The notes: a model not told the origin generated them from the sequence alone. A DNA stretch of 64,000 nucleotides from an uncultured Verrucomicrobiae bacterium (GCA_951813855.1 OX638380.1:2930876-2994875); one strand, 5' to 3'. Positions 29,586-38,638 are shown, counted from the stretch's first letter. Numbers and translations: made by a program.

Positions 29586-31307
29586 GTGGGGGTAAGCCTC
29601 AAAGTCAAATCTGACGATTCTGTTGAGAACACTCAACCGTGCCGTTCTCATTTGTTCGAGTCCGACAAACAGTGGTACGTCTCTCGGTTTGACGACCTGT
29701 GCGATGAATTGACCAAGCTACGTGGGCAATTGGCCGAACGAGATGAGCAGTTGATCAAGCTACGTGGGCAGTTAGCCGAACGGGATGAGCAGTTGGCTGA
29801 ACGGGATGAGCAATTGGCTGAGTTGCGCCACAAGTTGAGTCAGAACGAACGCAGAGATCAGGAGGTCAGTCAGGAGCCGTCTTCGAAGAAATCGAACGAA
29901 TCACAGGGGTGTTCCGAGCCGCAGAAAGATGACGCCACCAATCAGGCGGATGAAGAGATCGCCATGCTTCAGCAAGCACTGGATGAAGCCAACCGCCGCC
30001 TGAAACAGAACAGTAGCAACAGCAGCAAACCTCCCTCATCGGACGGATTGGCTAAAAAGCCTGCCGCCGATCGCAACCGGAGCCTCAGAGAAAAGTCGGG
30101 GAAGAAACCTGGCGGACAGGCCGGCCATCAGGGACATACCTGCCAACCAAGAACGGATCCGGATCAAATCGACGACCACTTCCCGGATACCTGCCGTCAC
30201 TGTGGCTCGAAGCTGGATGGCGATGACGTGACGGGGAATCACAGCAGCCGTCAGATCATTGATCTGAAGGACGGCAAAGTGCATGTGATCGAGCACCGGG
30301 CGTTTGAAAGGCATTGTTCTTGTTGCCAGGAAATAACTCGGGCCCCATATCCGGAATCGGTGAAAGCTCCGGTACCGTATGGGCCAGAGCTCATGGCGAT
30401 GGTCTGCATCTTGCACGCGGAGATTCAGCTGCCCGTCAACAAGATCGTGAGAATCCTGGAGCTCTTCCTCAAGATCAGGATATCCGAGGGCACGGTAACG
30501 GCGATGTGCCGCAAGACGGCTCAACGCCTGGAACCCGTAGTCGAGAAACTCGAGCAAAAGGTCTGCCGGGACAGCAAGGTCAAGAATCTGGACGAGACTG
30601 GTTTTCGGGTGAACGGCAGGCTCCATTGGCTTCACGTGGTCGCCACCCGGCGCCTGACGGTTTATCGGATATCCGAAAAACGCGGAGAAATGTTCCCGAA
30701 ACTTGGGGGTTGCCTGGTGCACGACCACTGGAAACCGTATTACAAGGTCGAGGGAGTGAAGCATGCCTTGTGCAACGCTCATCACCTGAGAGAACTTCAG
30801 CTGGTGTCGGACCTCAATCCGGAAGAAAAATGGGCGGGACGGATGCAACAACTTCTGTGCCGGATGAATCGGTGGAAAAAGAAGAAAAAAGGGGGAGATC
30901 CCGACAATTTCCCGGAACTGCGTGGGATGTCGGAGGAATACGATCGAATTCTGGATCAAGCGATTCAGCACTATGAATCCCTGCCACCGCTAAACCAGAA
31001 AAGCCGAGGCAAGCAGAAGAAACGGAAAGGGCACAATCTAGCGGTGAGGCTGCAAGAGTACAAGGAAGACACCTCGCGATTCCTGACGGATCCGGAGGTA
31101 CCCTTCACAAACAATCAAGCGGAAAACGATTTGCGCATGATGAAAGTTCGTCAGAAAATCTCTGGGTGTTTTCGCACGTATCAAGGGGCCAAGGATTATG
31201 CCGTGTTGCGCAGCATCGTGAACACGGCGAAAAAGCAGAGTTTGGATCTCGTCAAAACGGTCATGTCATCTCCTGATCAGATGCTGGCGAAGTTTGAATT
31301 GAAATAG
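29586..31307 (+). CDS. IS66 transposase (element B)
   Basis: 573 residues from GTG 29586. The N-terminal coiled coil contains near-identical tandem units (LRGQLAERDEQL). A Ser/Asn/Pro linker NSSNSSKPPSSDGLAKKP follows, then a zinc-binding block CRHCGSKLDG...CSCCQEITRAPYP. The DDE core has KNLDETGFRVNGRLHWLH, GCLVHDHWKPYY and PFTNNQAENDLRMMKVRQKI. All catalytic residues are present and the frame is intact, so the element may still be active. Confidence 0.92.
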   Translation: MGVSLKVKSDDSVENTQPCRSHLFESDKQWYVSRFDDLCDELTKLRGQLAERDEQLIKLRGQLAERDEQLAERDEQLAELRHKLSQNERRDQEVSQEPSSKKSNESQGCSEPQKDDATNQADEEIAMLQQALDEANRRLKQNSSNSSKPPSSDGLAKKPAADRNRSLREKSGKKPGGQAGHQGHTCQPRTDPDQIDDHFPDTCRHCGSKLDGDDVTGNHSSRQIIDLKDGKVHVIEHRAFERHCSCCQEITRAPYPESVKAPVPYGPELMAMVCILHAEIQLPVNKIVRILELFLKIRISEGTVTAMCRKTAQRLEPVVEKLEQKVCRDSKVKNLDETGFRVNGRLHWLHVVATRRLTVYRISEKRGEMFPKLGGCLVHDHWKPYYKVEGVKHALCNAHHLRELQLVSDLNPEEKWAGRMQQLLCRMNRWKKKKKGGDPDNFPELRGMSEEYDRILDQAIQHYESLPPLNQKSRGKQKKRKGHNLAVRLQEYKEDTSRFLTDPEVPFTNNQAENDLRMMKVRQKISGCFRTYQGAKDYAVLRSIVNTAKKQSLDLVKTVMSSPDQMLAKFELK

Positions 31308-31645
31308 AATCAGGTCGTTGCGTTCGGATAATTCAACCTTTTTCGGTACCCGACCAGTTACTTTCTTCCATGGTTGGGCGATGATCCCAATCTGCCGAAA
31401 GTCCATGGAGGAGACCGTTCACTCGAAATCTTTCGATTCCAGGAGGCCCCAAATGGGACACAAGCTGATCTGTATTCAGTGGGAATTGCTGACTTTTTTC
31501 GGCACCTGAATAGTTACCAAAATGGCGTTCAAACCCGCTAATCAATTACCTTTTTCATTACTGATCTTTTCCAAGCCTTAATTTATCTTGTTGCAATTAT
31601 CTTCCGATCACGACGAGTAATCCACCTCAGGATCTTTGATCGATT

Positions 31646-32524
31646 TCATAAGGTTGAACATGTGACGTGGTTGAAATGAGAAAAGCGTCTTTGCATTATA
31701 TTGATCGCTTCTCTGTTCGAGTCGATTAAGATCGCATGTCGTCCCATCTCCATAGCGGCAAATCCCGTTGTTCCGCTTCCGGCGAAAAAGTCCAGCACTA
31801 GATCACCTGGATTCGAAGAAGCAGCGACAATACGACGAAGTATTCCGACTGGTTTTTGCGTGGGATAGCCCGTTTTTTCCTTGCTGTTTGTCGGAACGAG
31901 CGTGTGCCACCACGTATCTGTAGGTAGTTTTCCTCGTTTTGCTTTTTCAGCGCCCACGAGTCCAGGCGCCATGTAAGGGATGCGTTCGATGGCGTCTCGG
32001 TTGAAGGTGTATTTTGAACGGTCTTTCACGTAAAACAGGATGTTATCGTGTTTGGCAGGCCAACGGTCTTGGGCACGCCCTCCGTAATCGTAAGCCCAGA
32101 TGATTTCGTTCAACAGGTTGTCAGGGCCAAAAATGGAATCGAGAAGATATCGGCAGCGGTGAACCTCGCGATAGTCAATATGCAGATAGAACGACCCGTG
32201 CGAAGCGAGAACACGGTACGCTTCACGGAGCCGGGGTTCTAGGAATGCCAGGTAGTCTGAGAAGATGTCTGGATATTCACGAGTGCCTATAACGGAGGTC
32301 TGATAGCGACGGCCTTGAAACCCGGTGCGTGACGCTTCGGGGGAATGTACCGCTTTGATCTGTTGTCTGCGTTGAGTTTTGCCGGTGTTGAAAGGGGGAT
32401 CAATGTAAATCAGATCCACTTCAGCCTCAGGGATTTTTTTCAAGGCGACCAAATTGTCCCCGTAGAATATCTGGAGAGACGGTGACCCATTCGACTCTGA
32501 ATTGACTGGGTTACCAAAGCTCAT
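31646..32524 (-). CDS. DNA methyltransferase of a restriction-modification pair
   Basis: 292 residues. The catalytic motif IV, LIYIDPPFNTGKT, comes first (about residue 38) and the AdoMet-binding motif LVLDFFAGSGTTGFAAME last (about 245), the order of beta-class amino-methyltransferases acting on adenine N6 or cytosine N4. TQKPVGILRRIV is the usual block before motif I. The gene is intact. Its stop overlaps the start of the ruined endonuclease gene, and an IS66 element lies 92 bp upstream of its start, possibly separating it from its promoter. The recognition sequence cannot be predicted. Confidence 0.9.
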   Translation of the reverse strand: MSFGNPVNSESNGSPSLQIFYGDNLVALKKIPEAEVDLIYIDPPFNTGKTQRRQQIKAVHSPEASRTGFQGRRYQTSVIGTREYPDIFSDYLAFLEPRLREAYRVLASHGSFYLHIDYREVHRCRYLLDSIFGPDNLLNEIIWAYDYGGRAQDRWPAKHDNILFYVKDRSKYTFNRDAIERIPYMAPGLVGAEKAKRGKLPTDTWWHTLVPTNSKEKTGYPTQKPVGILRRIVAASSNPGDLVLDFFAGSGTTGFAAMEMGRHAILIDSNREAINIMQRRFSHFNHVTCSTL

Positions 32525-32700
32525 GCGAACGGATTATCTCGAATGAGGCATTACCGGTCAATCTTGAATCTGAACAAATGATTTACGATTTTCGAAATGA
32601 AAAGAGAGAATCTGGGGTAACTGCCTAGGTACCTGATCCTCCCATTTTTCCAGTAAAAGCGACAGTTTTAAACTGTGGGGCCCGATCGAAGGCCTCGAAA

Positions 32701-34557
32701 TCAACCGATTAACAGTTTATCGGCCAACTCTTCTGGGGCAAGACGCAAGGTCGAGATGACATCCCATCCCTGCTTTTCGGCAGTGCTGATCACCCCGCGA
32801 AGGACGGCGAAGTCGGCGGCGCCTTGCTGTGAACGAAAGCAACCGGAGATCTTCATGACTAATTTCATCATCCTTGAATCGCGCTCCGCCAGGTTATTCG
32901 TGAAGGGAATGGCCCAGTCGAACACGAACCTGAGCGAGTCTTCTCGATTCCGTTGCAACCGTTCTGCCAGATTATGACCGGTACGTTTTCTTCGGCGGCC
33001 TCGCTTGCCAGACGGCAACGGCGGTAACTCCTGGTGATACTGAATCGCCTCGTTCAAGATGTCGTCATAACGTCGGTAGATCTTTTCCCGCAAGTCTTTC
33101 GCCAGCTCGGGTGACCCGCGATTTTGATGAGTCGAATCACGCCGTTTCGCTCGCCGAACAAATCGCTCCAGAACTAATAAATACCACAACATCTTTCCCG
33201 CCCACTCCTCCTGTTGTTCCTTGGCGGCTTGTAACTCCCGCAGATGATGAGCATGGCAGTATCGGTGGATCAATGTTTCCATTTTGGGATAAGACGCAAA
33301 ACTGTCGTGCACCACCCGCCCGGTCAGATCGTCGAACATTTCACCGCGACCCTCGGCGACGCGTAAGTTCGTCGTCTTTTCGGTGCTCATGACGTGTAAC
33401 CACTGCGTTTTGCCTTCGATTCGTAAACCCGTCTCGTCCAAATGTTTGGGGGCCTCTCCTTGAGCTACTTGACGTTGTAACGCTTGAGCAAGCGGTCGCA
33501 CTTCCTCGGCTTGGCGCCGACAGACGGTCGCGACGGTGGCCAAAGACATGTTGACTCCTGAGAGCACCTTCAGAATCTCCACGATCCGCCGCTCCGGGAT
33601 CAAGTGCTTGATCCGCAGATAAACGACGTGCGCCGACAAGTTCGGCCCGAATTGGACGGGACCGTCGACTCCGGCAGGAAACGTGGCCCGGACCAGCCGG
33701 CCGCAATGGGAGCAAGAACAACGATGCGCCCGATACTCAGTCGTCTTGATTGTGCGACTGGGGACTTCTTGATCCACGAGCTGTCGAACTTGAATTTCCG
33801 GGTGCCACTCGGCAGTTTCATCGATCGCTTCCCCGCAATGGGGACAGACCGTGGGATACAATTCCTGAACGGAGTCCGGCTGGGAAGTTTGCCTCATCGT
33901 TCGCCCCTGATGACCGGGTTGTCCTCCCGAGGACTTTTTCTCGCAGTCACGCCGAGGACGACCGTTGGCGGTCGAGTTCTCTTTCTTGAAACCGTCGCTG
34001 GAAGGCGGTCTGCTGCTATTGCGACTATTCTGTGCTAACTGCCGGCGACATTCCTTGACTTGCTCGGTTAACTCGTTGATGCGACCCCGTAGTTTGGCCA
34101 CTAACTCGCTCTCGCCGACCGCGGCCGCCGTTTCGGCGGCACTTCCCTCCGTAGCGTTTTCCCCCGTCTCCGATTCGATGGCCGGCGGATTTTGGGGGCC
34201 GGATTGACGGGGTAGTTGTTCCTCCAAGATCGGCTCGGCTGGATTGCCTTCGGCCTCGTGAGAGCTTCGCTTTTCGAGTTCGGCCAGCCGGGCTTCAAGT
34301 TGCTGAATCTGTCGCTGATCGGCTTGACGTTCGATTCGTAACTCGGCAATGAGAGCTCGAGAACTCTCCAGCTGCGATTGAGATAGCTGATACTTGGCCT
34401 GGGATTGCTGGAGCTGAGCTCGAGTGGCTTGTAACCCAGAACACAGTTCGTGATCGGTGAAACCGTTGCGGTTTCCCGAAGCTTGGCACGTCTCCAAATT
34501 GCAGGAAGTCAACTTCAAGCGACTTGCAGAATCCTCAGTCTGAACAGACTGTAGCAC
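32701..34557 (-). CDS. IS66 transposase (element C)
   Basis: 618 residues in the longest frame. The N-terminal 130 residues form a Gln-rich coiled coil (RALIAELRIERQADQRQIQQ). Then come the linker NSRNSSRPPSSDGFKKE, the zinc block CPHCGEAIDE...CSCSHCGRLVRA, and the DDE core with KHLDETGLRIEGKTQWLH, GRVVHDSFASYP and PFTNNLAERDSRMMKLVMKI. It is intact. The first GTG (34557) overlaps the -10 region of the likely promoter, so translation may begin at a later codon. Confidence 0.9.
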   Translation of the reverse strand: MLQSVQTEDSASRLKLTSCNLETCQASGNRNGFTDHELCSGLQATRAQLQQSQAKYQLSQSQLESSRALIAELRIERQADQRQIQQLEARLAELEKRSSHEAEGNPAEPILEEQLPRQSGPQNPPAIESETGENATEGSAAETAAAVGESELVAKLRGRINELTEQVKECRRQLAQNSRNSSRPPSSDGFKKENSTANGRPRRDCEKKSSGGQPGHQGRTMRQTSQPDSVQELYPTVCPHCGEAIDETAEWHPEIQVRQLVDQEVPSRTIKTTEYRAHRCSCSHCGRLVRATFPAGVDGPVQFGPNLSAHVVYLRIKHLIPERRIVEILKVLSGVNMSLATVATVCRRQAEEVRPLAQALQRQVAQGEAPKHLDETGLRIEGKTQWLHVMSTEKTTNLRVAEGRGEMFDDLTGRVVHDSFASYPKMETLIHRYCHAHHLRELQAAKEQQEEWAGKMLWYLLVLERFVRRAKRRDSTHQNRGSPELAKDLREKIYRRYDDILNEAIQYHQELPPLPSGKRGRRRKRTGHNLAERLQRNREDSLRFVFDWAIPFTNNLAERDSRMMKLVMKISGCFRSQQGAADFAVLRGVISTAEKQGWDVISTLRLAPEELADKLLIG

Positions 34558-34576
34558 GAAAATAACTCGAAGTCAA
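34548..34576 (-). promoter_or_regulatory. Promoter of IS66 element C
   Basis: On the minus strand, TTGACT (34576-34571), a 17-bp spacer and TACAGT (34553-34548). The -35 box follows a run of T as in the other two IS66 copies. Confidence 0.45.
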
Positions 34577-34617
34577 AAAAAAAGGGGATTCGAGTACCTA
34601 GGCAGTTACAATCTGGG

Positions 34618-35073
34618 ACGGTTTTGAATTTTGGGACGATTTTATGAAGAGAAAGTCTAGCACCGAAAACTCGGCGGTTTTTCGGTGCTGACCGAGCGAG
34701 GTCATCTGACGTTTCGTTTCGCCGAGGCTATCGAGGCGTTTCGAATGGAGAGTTGATCCGACTCTCGGTGGAAAGCGTTGAATCGAGGAGAGATCAGGAT
34801 GAACAGTTCGATGATTTCTGGCGTGGCGGATATCGTTTGATTTTGATTTTGGTTGGGCGACGAAGGACGATTGGTTGCGGCTGCTATGGAATTCGAAGCG
34901 CGATTCCCTAAGAGTGTGGTCCTTACCGATTAGCCGGCTGCATTGCTTTTTTCCGGAGTTGAATGGCTGAGTTTCGAGGAGGATCTGGTCCTTTCTACCT
35001 TGGGGAAGTCTTTTCAAGGCGGTCGATTTATCGCCGTAGCTCACCTGAAAAAATGGTGATCTGTTAGGCTAAA
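34618..35073. other. Intergenic stretch with a strong hairpin
   Basis: No gene was recognised. A perfect 11-bp stem (agcaccgaaaa at 34659-34669, ttttcggtgct at 34679-34689) has a 9-nt loop and no T tract after it. The part at about 34700-34870 is distantly similar to 37100-37260. Confidence 0.5.
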
Positions 35074-36870
35074 TAGTGTCAAGTCCAAAAGTCAAAATCC
35101 ATAGTTGATTTCTTTAAAAACTAAAAAAATAATTTCAAATTAGATCGAAATAAGTGGTTAAATCGACATATTTATCTTAAATTGTATTTTTTTTGATCTT
35201 TTACAGAATTCAAGACGCACCCCTCCCATTCTTGACATTGATTTGGCGATTTAGTTAGGCCGCTTTCGGACGAACCAATGGCTTGGAGAGACGCTGCAGC
35301 TCCTTGTTTCGAACGAGGCTGCCAAGGCGACAACAATTGGCACAGAGAACGGCTAGAGCTACGGTGCGTTTGAATCCGTCTGAGCCGTAGGAGTAGACTC
35401 GATTGAGGCCTCGGTGTTCCAAATGGTTGATGGCTGATTCGACAGCGGGATGTTGCTTCCGGGCGGTTTTGAAAGCCTCGGTAGTCTCGCGTTCTTGCTC
35501 CTTTTTGGTAAGTTTCCCTTTTTTAGGCAAGGTTACTTCCGGAACCATCTCACGGAGTTTCTCCTGATTAAGTGGATTATGAAACCCTTTGTCGAAACTG
35601 CAACTGAACAAGTCTGGAAATAGTTTTTTGGTCTCCTCGAGGATCGGGATGGCCACGTGCACATCCTCTTCTTGCCACATGACCCGATAAGTCAAAACAA
35701 ATTGGTGTTGATCTTCCACGATGCAAACGGGCACCCCGAGTTCTACCGGTTTGCCTGCCTTTCCTTTCTGGATCCACCGCGTATGAGGTTCGAATACGGA
35801 ATAGATCTTTTCGTCCGCCGGAATAGTTTCTCCTTGTAGAATTCGCCGATCCGCTTGTCGCGACAAGAGACGACCGCATTTCAAAAAACCTTGGATTTGC
35901 CGGTGTTTTTTCGCCTTGATCTTCTTTTTCTCCCTCAGCCGATCCCACGACGCACTGGCTCGCTCCAGGATTTGGTCGCAGGCCTTCAGATAAGCCTGGA
36001 CCTGGTCGTGACGGCGGTTCGCCAGCTGAGCGGTGCGAACGGAAAAAAACAATTTCCGAATCTTCTTCAGCCAATGGTGACTTTGCCTCCACCCCTTCAG
36101 GTTCCGTTTTTTGCATTCACGAATCAGAGTTCGAATGCAATCATAGAGCAAATTGAGATCGGTGGGATAATGGACATCCGTTTCCACCACGAACGAATCG
36201 CAACGCGTTTTGAGTTGGTCCCCTTCTTGATGCCCCGCAACCTGCTGACCATGCTTGACGATCAGCAAGTTGATTTCCTCAATCAATTCGGGAGTCAAGA
36301 GATTGACGTTTTGAATCACGGTGGTTCGTTTATATTCTCCCCCCGGTTCGAAATCACCATGGCCTAAGACAAATCGCAACTGCTTATGATAATTAGCGAG
36401 GGTTAGCAAAAGATCGTAATTGCATCTTAAACTGTGTTTGATGAGAGCCAGAACTGGAATCGTCCAAGCACTCATGCCCGGACGACCGAATCCTTGGTCG
36501 CCGAACTGTTGAAAATGATTTTCCAGCAGCTGCTGTATCTGGAGCCATAATGATTCGTTACCATAAACACTCTGTAGCCCAATCAAGATTCGAACGACGC
36601 CATCACGTTGCGTGGGGTCGAACTTAATTTCCTCGAAGGGTACTGGTTGAAATGCGGGTTGAGTGCTTCTGAAGATTCTCATGTTAGGAATCGAAGATCA
36701 GTCTCAAAGATGCTGACAATTGGTCTCAAGGACGCTGAAAGTCCATTTTTCAGGTAAAAATCAAAGTTCCGACTCGAATGTTAGACAAATAAATCGAACA
36801 AAATGTTACAAAAAAAACCGCTTAAAATGCAGGGTTTATTGAAAAATCATCCCTTTTGGACCAGACACTA
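35074..36870 (-). mobile_element. ISNCY-type insertion sequence
   Basis: The inverted ends tagtgtcaagtccaaaag (35074) and the complement of tagtgtctggtccaaaagg (36870) bound a single transposase gene. No clear target duplication is visible. Both flanks are AT-rich. Confidence 0.8.
35255..36682 (-). CDS. ISNCY (IS1202-like) transposase
   Basis: 475 residues and intact. FGRPGMSAWTIPVLALIKH and CNYDLLLTLANYHKQLRFVLG are characteristic of this group. The DDE-like core has DSFVVETDVHYPTDLNLLYD with an Asp pair, a long basic helical insertion (about 210-270), CSFDKGFHNPLNQEKLRE and HPAVESAINHLEHRGLNRV near the end. It is the only gene of the element. Confidence 0.85.
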   Translation of the reverse strand: MRIFRSTQPAFQPVPFEEIKFDPTQRDGVVRILIGLQSVYGNESLWLQIQQLLENHFQQFGDQGFGRPGMSAWTIPVLALIKHSLRCNYDLLLTLANYHKQLRFVLGHGDFEPGGEYKRTTVIQNVNLLTPELIEEINLLIVKHGQQVAGHQEGDQLKTRCDSFVVETDVHYPTDLNLLYDCIRTLIRECKKRNLKGWRQSHHWLKKIRKLFFSVRTAQLANRRHDQVQAYLKACDQILERASASWDRLREKKKIKAKKHRQIQGFLKCGRLLSRQADRRILQGETIPADEKIYSVFEPHTRWIQKGKAGKPVELGVPVCIVEDQHQFVLTYRVMWQEEDVHVAIPILEETKKLFPDLFSCSFDKGFHNPLNQEKLREMVPEVTLPKKGKLTKKEQERETTEAFKTARKQHPAVESAINHLEHRGLNRVYSYGSDGFKRTVALAVLCANCCRLGSLVRNKELQRLSKPLVRPKAA

Positions 36871-37350
36871 AATATCGATTTGATTACCCGAACTCAGGTG
36901 CGAGGATTATTCCGAATCGAGGATTTGCCGGTCGAACTTGGGCAGCAATTGATTGCGGCTGTGGATTCAGAATGGGCAACGGAGCATTCGGCGGTCTCGG
37001 GGTTGGTAAAGAAATCCGACAGCGGGAATCCGGCTCAGGATTACGGCAATTCGTTTCGGGATGATCGGCAGTTTTCCTTTCGCGGATCGATCACGGTTAT
37101 TGAAGTGTTTCGTTTCGCTTGAAGTTTTGGGTCGTTGCGTACGCGATCCGATCTGACTCTCGCAATCGGCGTCGGACCGACGAGAGAGTTGGACGATTTC
37201 CGGCATAGCGGAATATCATTCAGCTCGGTTTTGGATCTGTGGCGGCGAGAGGTCGCGACCGAATCGGAGCCGCTCAGATTCGGGGCGATATCTGATATCG
37301 GAGTAGGGTAACCCCCAACGGCAGAAATATCCCGGGCGACATCGGCAATC
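36871..37350. other. Stretch between the ISNCY element and the ferredoxin array
   Basis: No supported gene. The 88-codon frame starting inside the IS end (36856) has no recognisable motif. The part near 37100-37260 resembles 34700-34870 at low identity. Confidence 0.4.
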
Positions 37351-37474
37351 GAAAGGCGAAGGGTATTTGTGAGGCGTTTCGGAAACGCCGCCAAAGACGG
37401 ACCAGTACGGGGTCGATCGATAAGACCGAGCCCGTTTCGAGAGTTCGCCCCCGGAAAAACCGGCGCGGATTTAG

Positions 37475-37715
37475 CTAACCGTCGGTGCCATCGTTGCCGA
37501 TGGCACCGACCGGACAACCGTCCATGGCTGCGACGCAGAGAGCTTCCTGTTCCTCATCTGTAGGCTGGGCCTTGACGTAGGAATAACCCCCATCGTCGGA
37601 ATGAGTGAAATTATCCGGCGCGGTTCCCCCGGCACAGGTCGCAGTCGATGCATTGATCGTCCACGTAAAATTTTCCGTTGGCGTTTTCCGGATACTTGTT
37701 TTCGAATTCAGCCAT
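37475..37715 (-). pseudogene. Ferredoxin copy A, frameshifted
   Basis: Last copy in the direction of transcription. An extra base in a C5 run (about 37625-37630) shifts the frame just after the CIDCDLC motif, so the second half (EEQEALCVAAMDGCPVGAIG) reads in another frame. It also has a Glu to Gly change after GCPV. It otherwise matches the other copies. Confidence 0.88.
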
Positions 37716-37936
37716 ATCTCGGGAGCTACCATCCCCGATTTTTTCGGGTTTTTCAAGTGTTGATTTCAAAACGCCCCGATTCGGAACCACCTTCGAGTGA
37801 TTGTACGTCGCCCGAAAGGCGAAGGGTATTTGTGAGGCGTTTCGGAAACGCCGCCAAAGACGGACCAGCACGGGGTCGATCGATAAGACCGAGCCCGTTT
37901 CGAGAGTTCGCCCCCGGAAAACCGGCGCGGATTTAG

Positions 37937-38176
37937 CTAACCGTCGGTGCCATCGTTGCCGATGGCTTCGACCGGACAACCGTCCATGGCTGCGACGCAG
38001 AGAGCTTCCTGTTCCTCATCTGTAGGCTGGGCCTTGACGTAGGAATAACCCCCATCGTCGGAACGAGTGAAATTATCCGGCGCGGTTTCCCGGCACAGGT
38101 CGCAGTCGATGCATTGATCGTCCACGTAAAATTTTCCGTTGGCGTTTTCCGGATACTTGTTTTCGAATTCAGCCAT
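37937..38176 (-). CDS. [4Fe-4S] ferredoxin, copy B
   Basis: 79 residues, cytoplasmic one-electron carrier. Cluster ligands are the CIDCDLC motif (Cys 22, 25, 28) and Cys 67 in DGCPVEAIG. Cys 60 is the extra residue that forms a disulfide in single-cluster ferredoxins of the Thermotoga type. The acidic protein starts MAEFENKYPENANGK. Similar single-copy ferredoxins are common in Verrucomicrobia, where the electron partner is not defined. It differs from copy E at only a few positions (RETAPDNF, DGGYSYV). Confidence 0.92.
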   Translation of the reverse strand: MAEFENKYPENANGKFYVDDQCIDCDLCRETAPDNFTRSDDGGYSYVKAQPTDEEQEALCVAAMDGCPVEAIGNDGTDG

Positions 38177-38398
38177 ATCTCGGGAGTTACCATCCCCGAT
38201 TTTTTCGGGTTTTTCAAGTGTTGATTTCAAAACGCCCCGATTCGGAACCACCTTCGAGTGATTGTACGTCGCCCGAAAGGCGAAGGGTATTTGTGAGGCG
38301 TTTCGGAAACGCCGCCAAAGACGGACCAGCACGGGGTCGATCGATAAGACCGGGCCCGTTTCGAGAGTTCGCCCCCGGAAAAACCGGCGCGGATTTAG

Positions 38399-38638
38399 CT
38401 AACCGTCGGTGCCATCGTTGCCGATGGCTTCGACCGCACAAAGGTCCATGACTTCGACGCAGAGAGCTTCCTGTTCCTCATTTGTTGGCTGGGCCTTGAC
38501 GTAGGAATAATGCCCATCGTCGGAACGAGTGAAATTATTCGGCGCGGTTTCCCGGCACAGGTCGCAGTCGATGCATTGATCGTCCACGTAAAATTTTCCG
38601 TTGGCGTTTTCCGGATACTTGTTTTCGAATTCAGCCAT
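38399..38638 (-). CDS. [4Fe-4S] ferredoxin, copy C (variant cluster loop)
   Basis: 79 residues with CIDCDLC intact, but the last ligand region reads CVEVMDLCAVEAIG in place of CVAAMDGCPVEAIG. The Gly before and the Pro after the fourth ligand are thus lost, which may alter redox potential or folding. It also has APNNF and PTNEEQ. The four changes in the loop are shared exactly with copy D, indicating duplication or gene conversion of a variant block. Confidence 0.88.
   Translation of the reverse strand: MAEFENKYPENANGKFYVDDQCIDCDLCRETAPNNFTRSDDGHYSYVKAQPTNEEQEALCVEVMDLCAVEAIGNDGTDG

Larger units (their letters stand above)
29242..31517 (+). mobile_element. IS66-type element B (intact), nested in element A
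   Basis: The ends are the inverted repeat gtaactattcaggtgccgaa and its complement. A perfect 8-bp target duplication, caaaatgg, lies at 29234-29241 and 31518-31525. It is 2276 bp with one intact transposase gene. It lies 3' of element A's transposase gene and is the youngest layer at this place. Confidence 0.92.
27302..31549 (+). mobile_element. IS66-type element A (decayed), host of a nested IS66
   Basis: The ends are the 18-bp inverted repeat gtaattgattagcgggtt (27302) and its complement ending at 31549. A perfect 8-bp target duplication, ctttttca, flanks it at 27294-27301 and 31550-31557. Without the nested element (29242-31517 plus its duplication) it is about 1.96 kb and carries a single transposase gene, with no tnpA or tnpB. 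Confidence 0.9.
26858..31649 (-). pseudogene. Putative restriction endonuclease gene, split by nested IS66 elements
   Basis: The 5' part lies at 31649-31558 and the 3' part at 27301-26858. Removing the IS66 element (27302-31549) and one copy of its 8-bp duplication joins them through EKDSPFDWFRRIPASSTKGK, a sensible protein segment that crosses the junction. The 3' part reads VQIKLSFLWETGSQITF, a PD-(D/E)xK-like core, and then YDHVVCLGQAPDDIHCWAIP and PPPWLARYGRRLEQA. The gene would start with an ATGA overlap on the methyltransferase stop. It also contains in-frame stops and a frameshift, so it is dead. The endonuclease identity is inferred from its position behind the methyltransferase and from the core motif. 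Confidence 0.65.
32617..34609 (-). mobile_element. IS66-type element C (intact)
   Basis: The inverted ends gtaactgcctaggtac (32617) and its complement ending at 34609 are flanked by a perfect 8-bp target duplication, aatctggg, at 32609-32616 and 34610-34617. It is 1993 bp with one transposase gene. Confidence 0.93.

Noticed and set aside
34598-35044. 148-codon minus-strand ORF
   Set aside because: It begins in intergenic DNA, runs into the IS66 terminus and duplication, and has no motif. The region looks non-coding.
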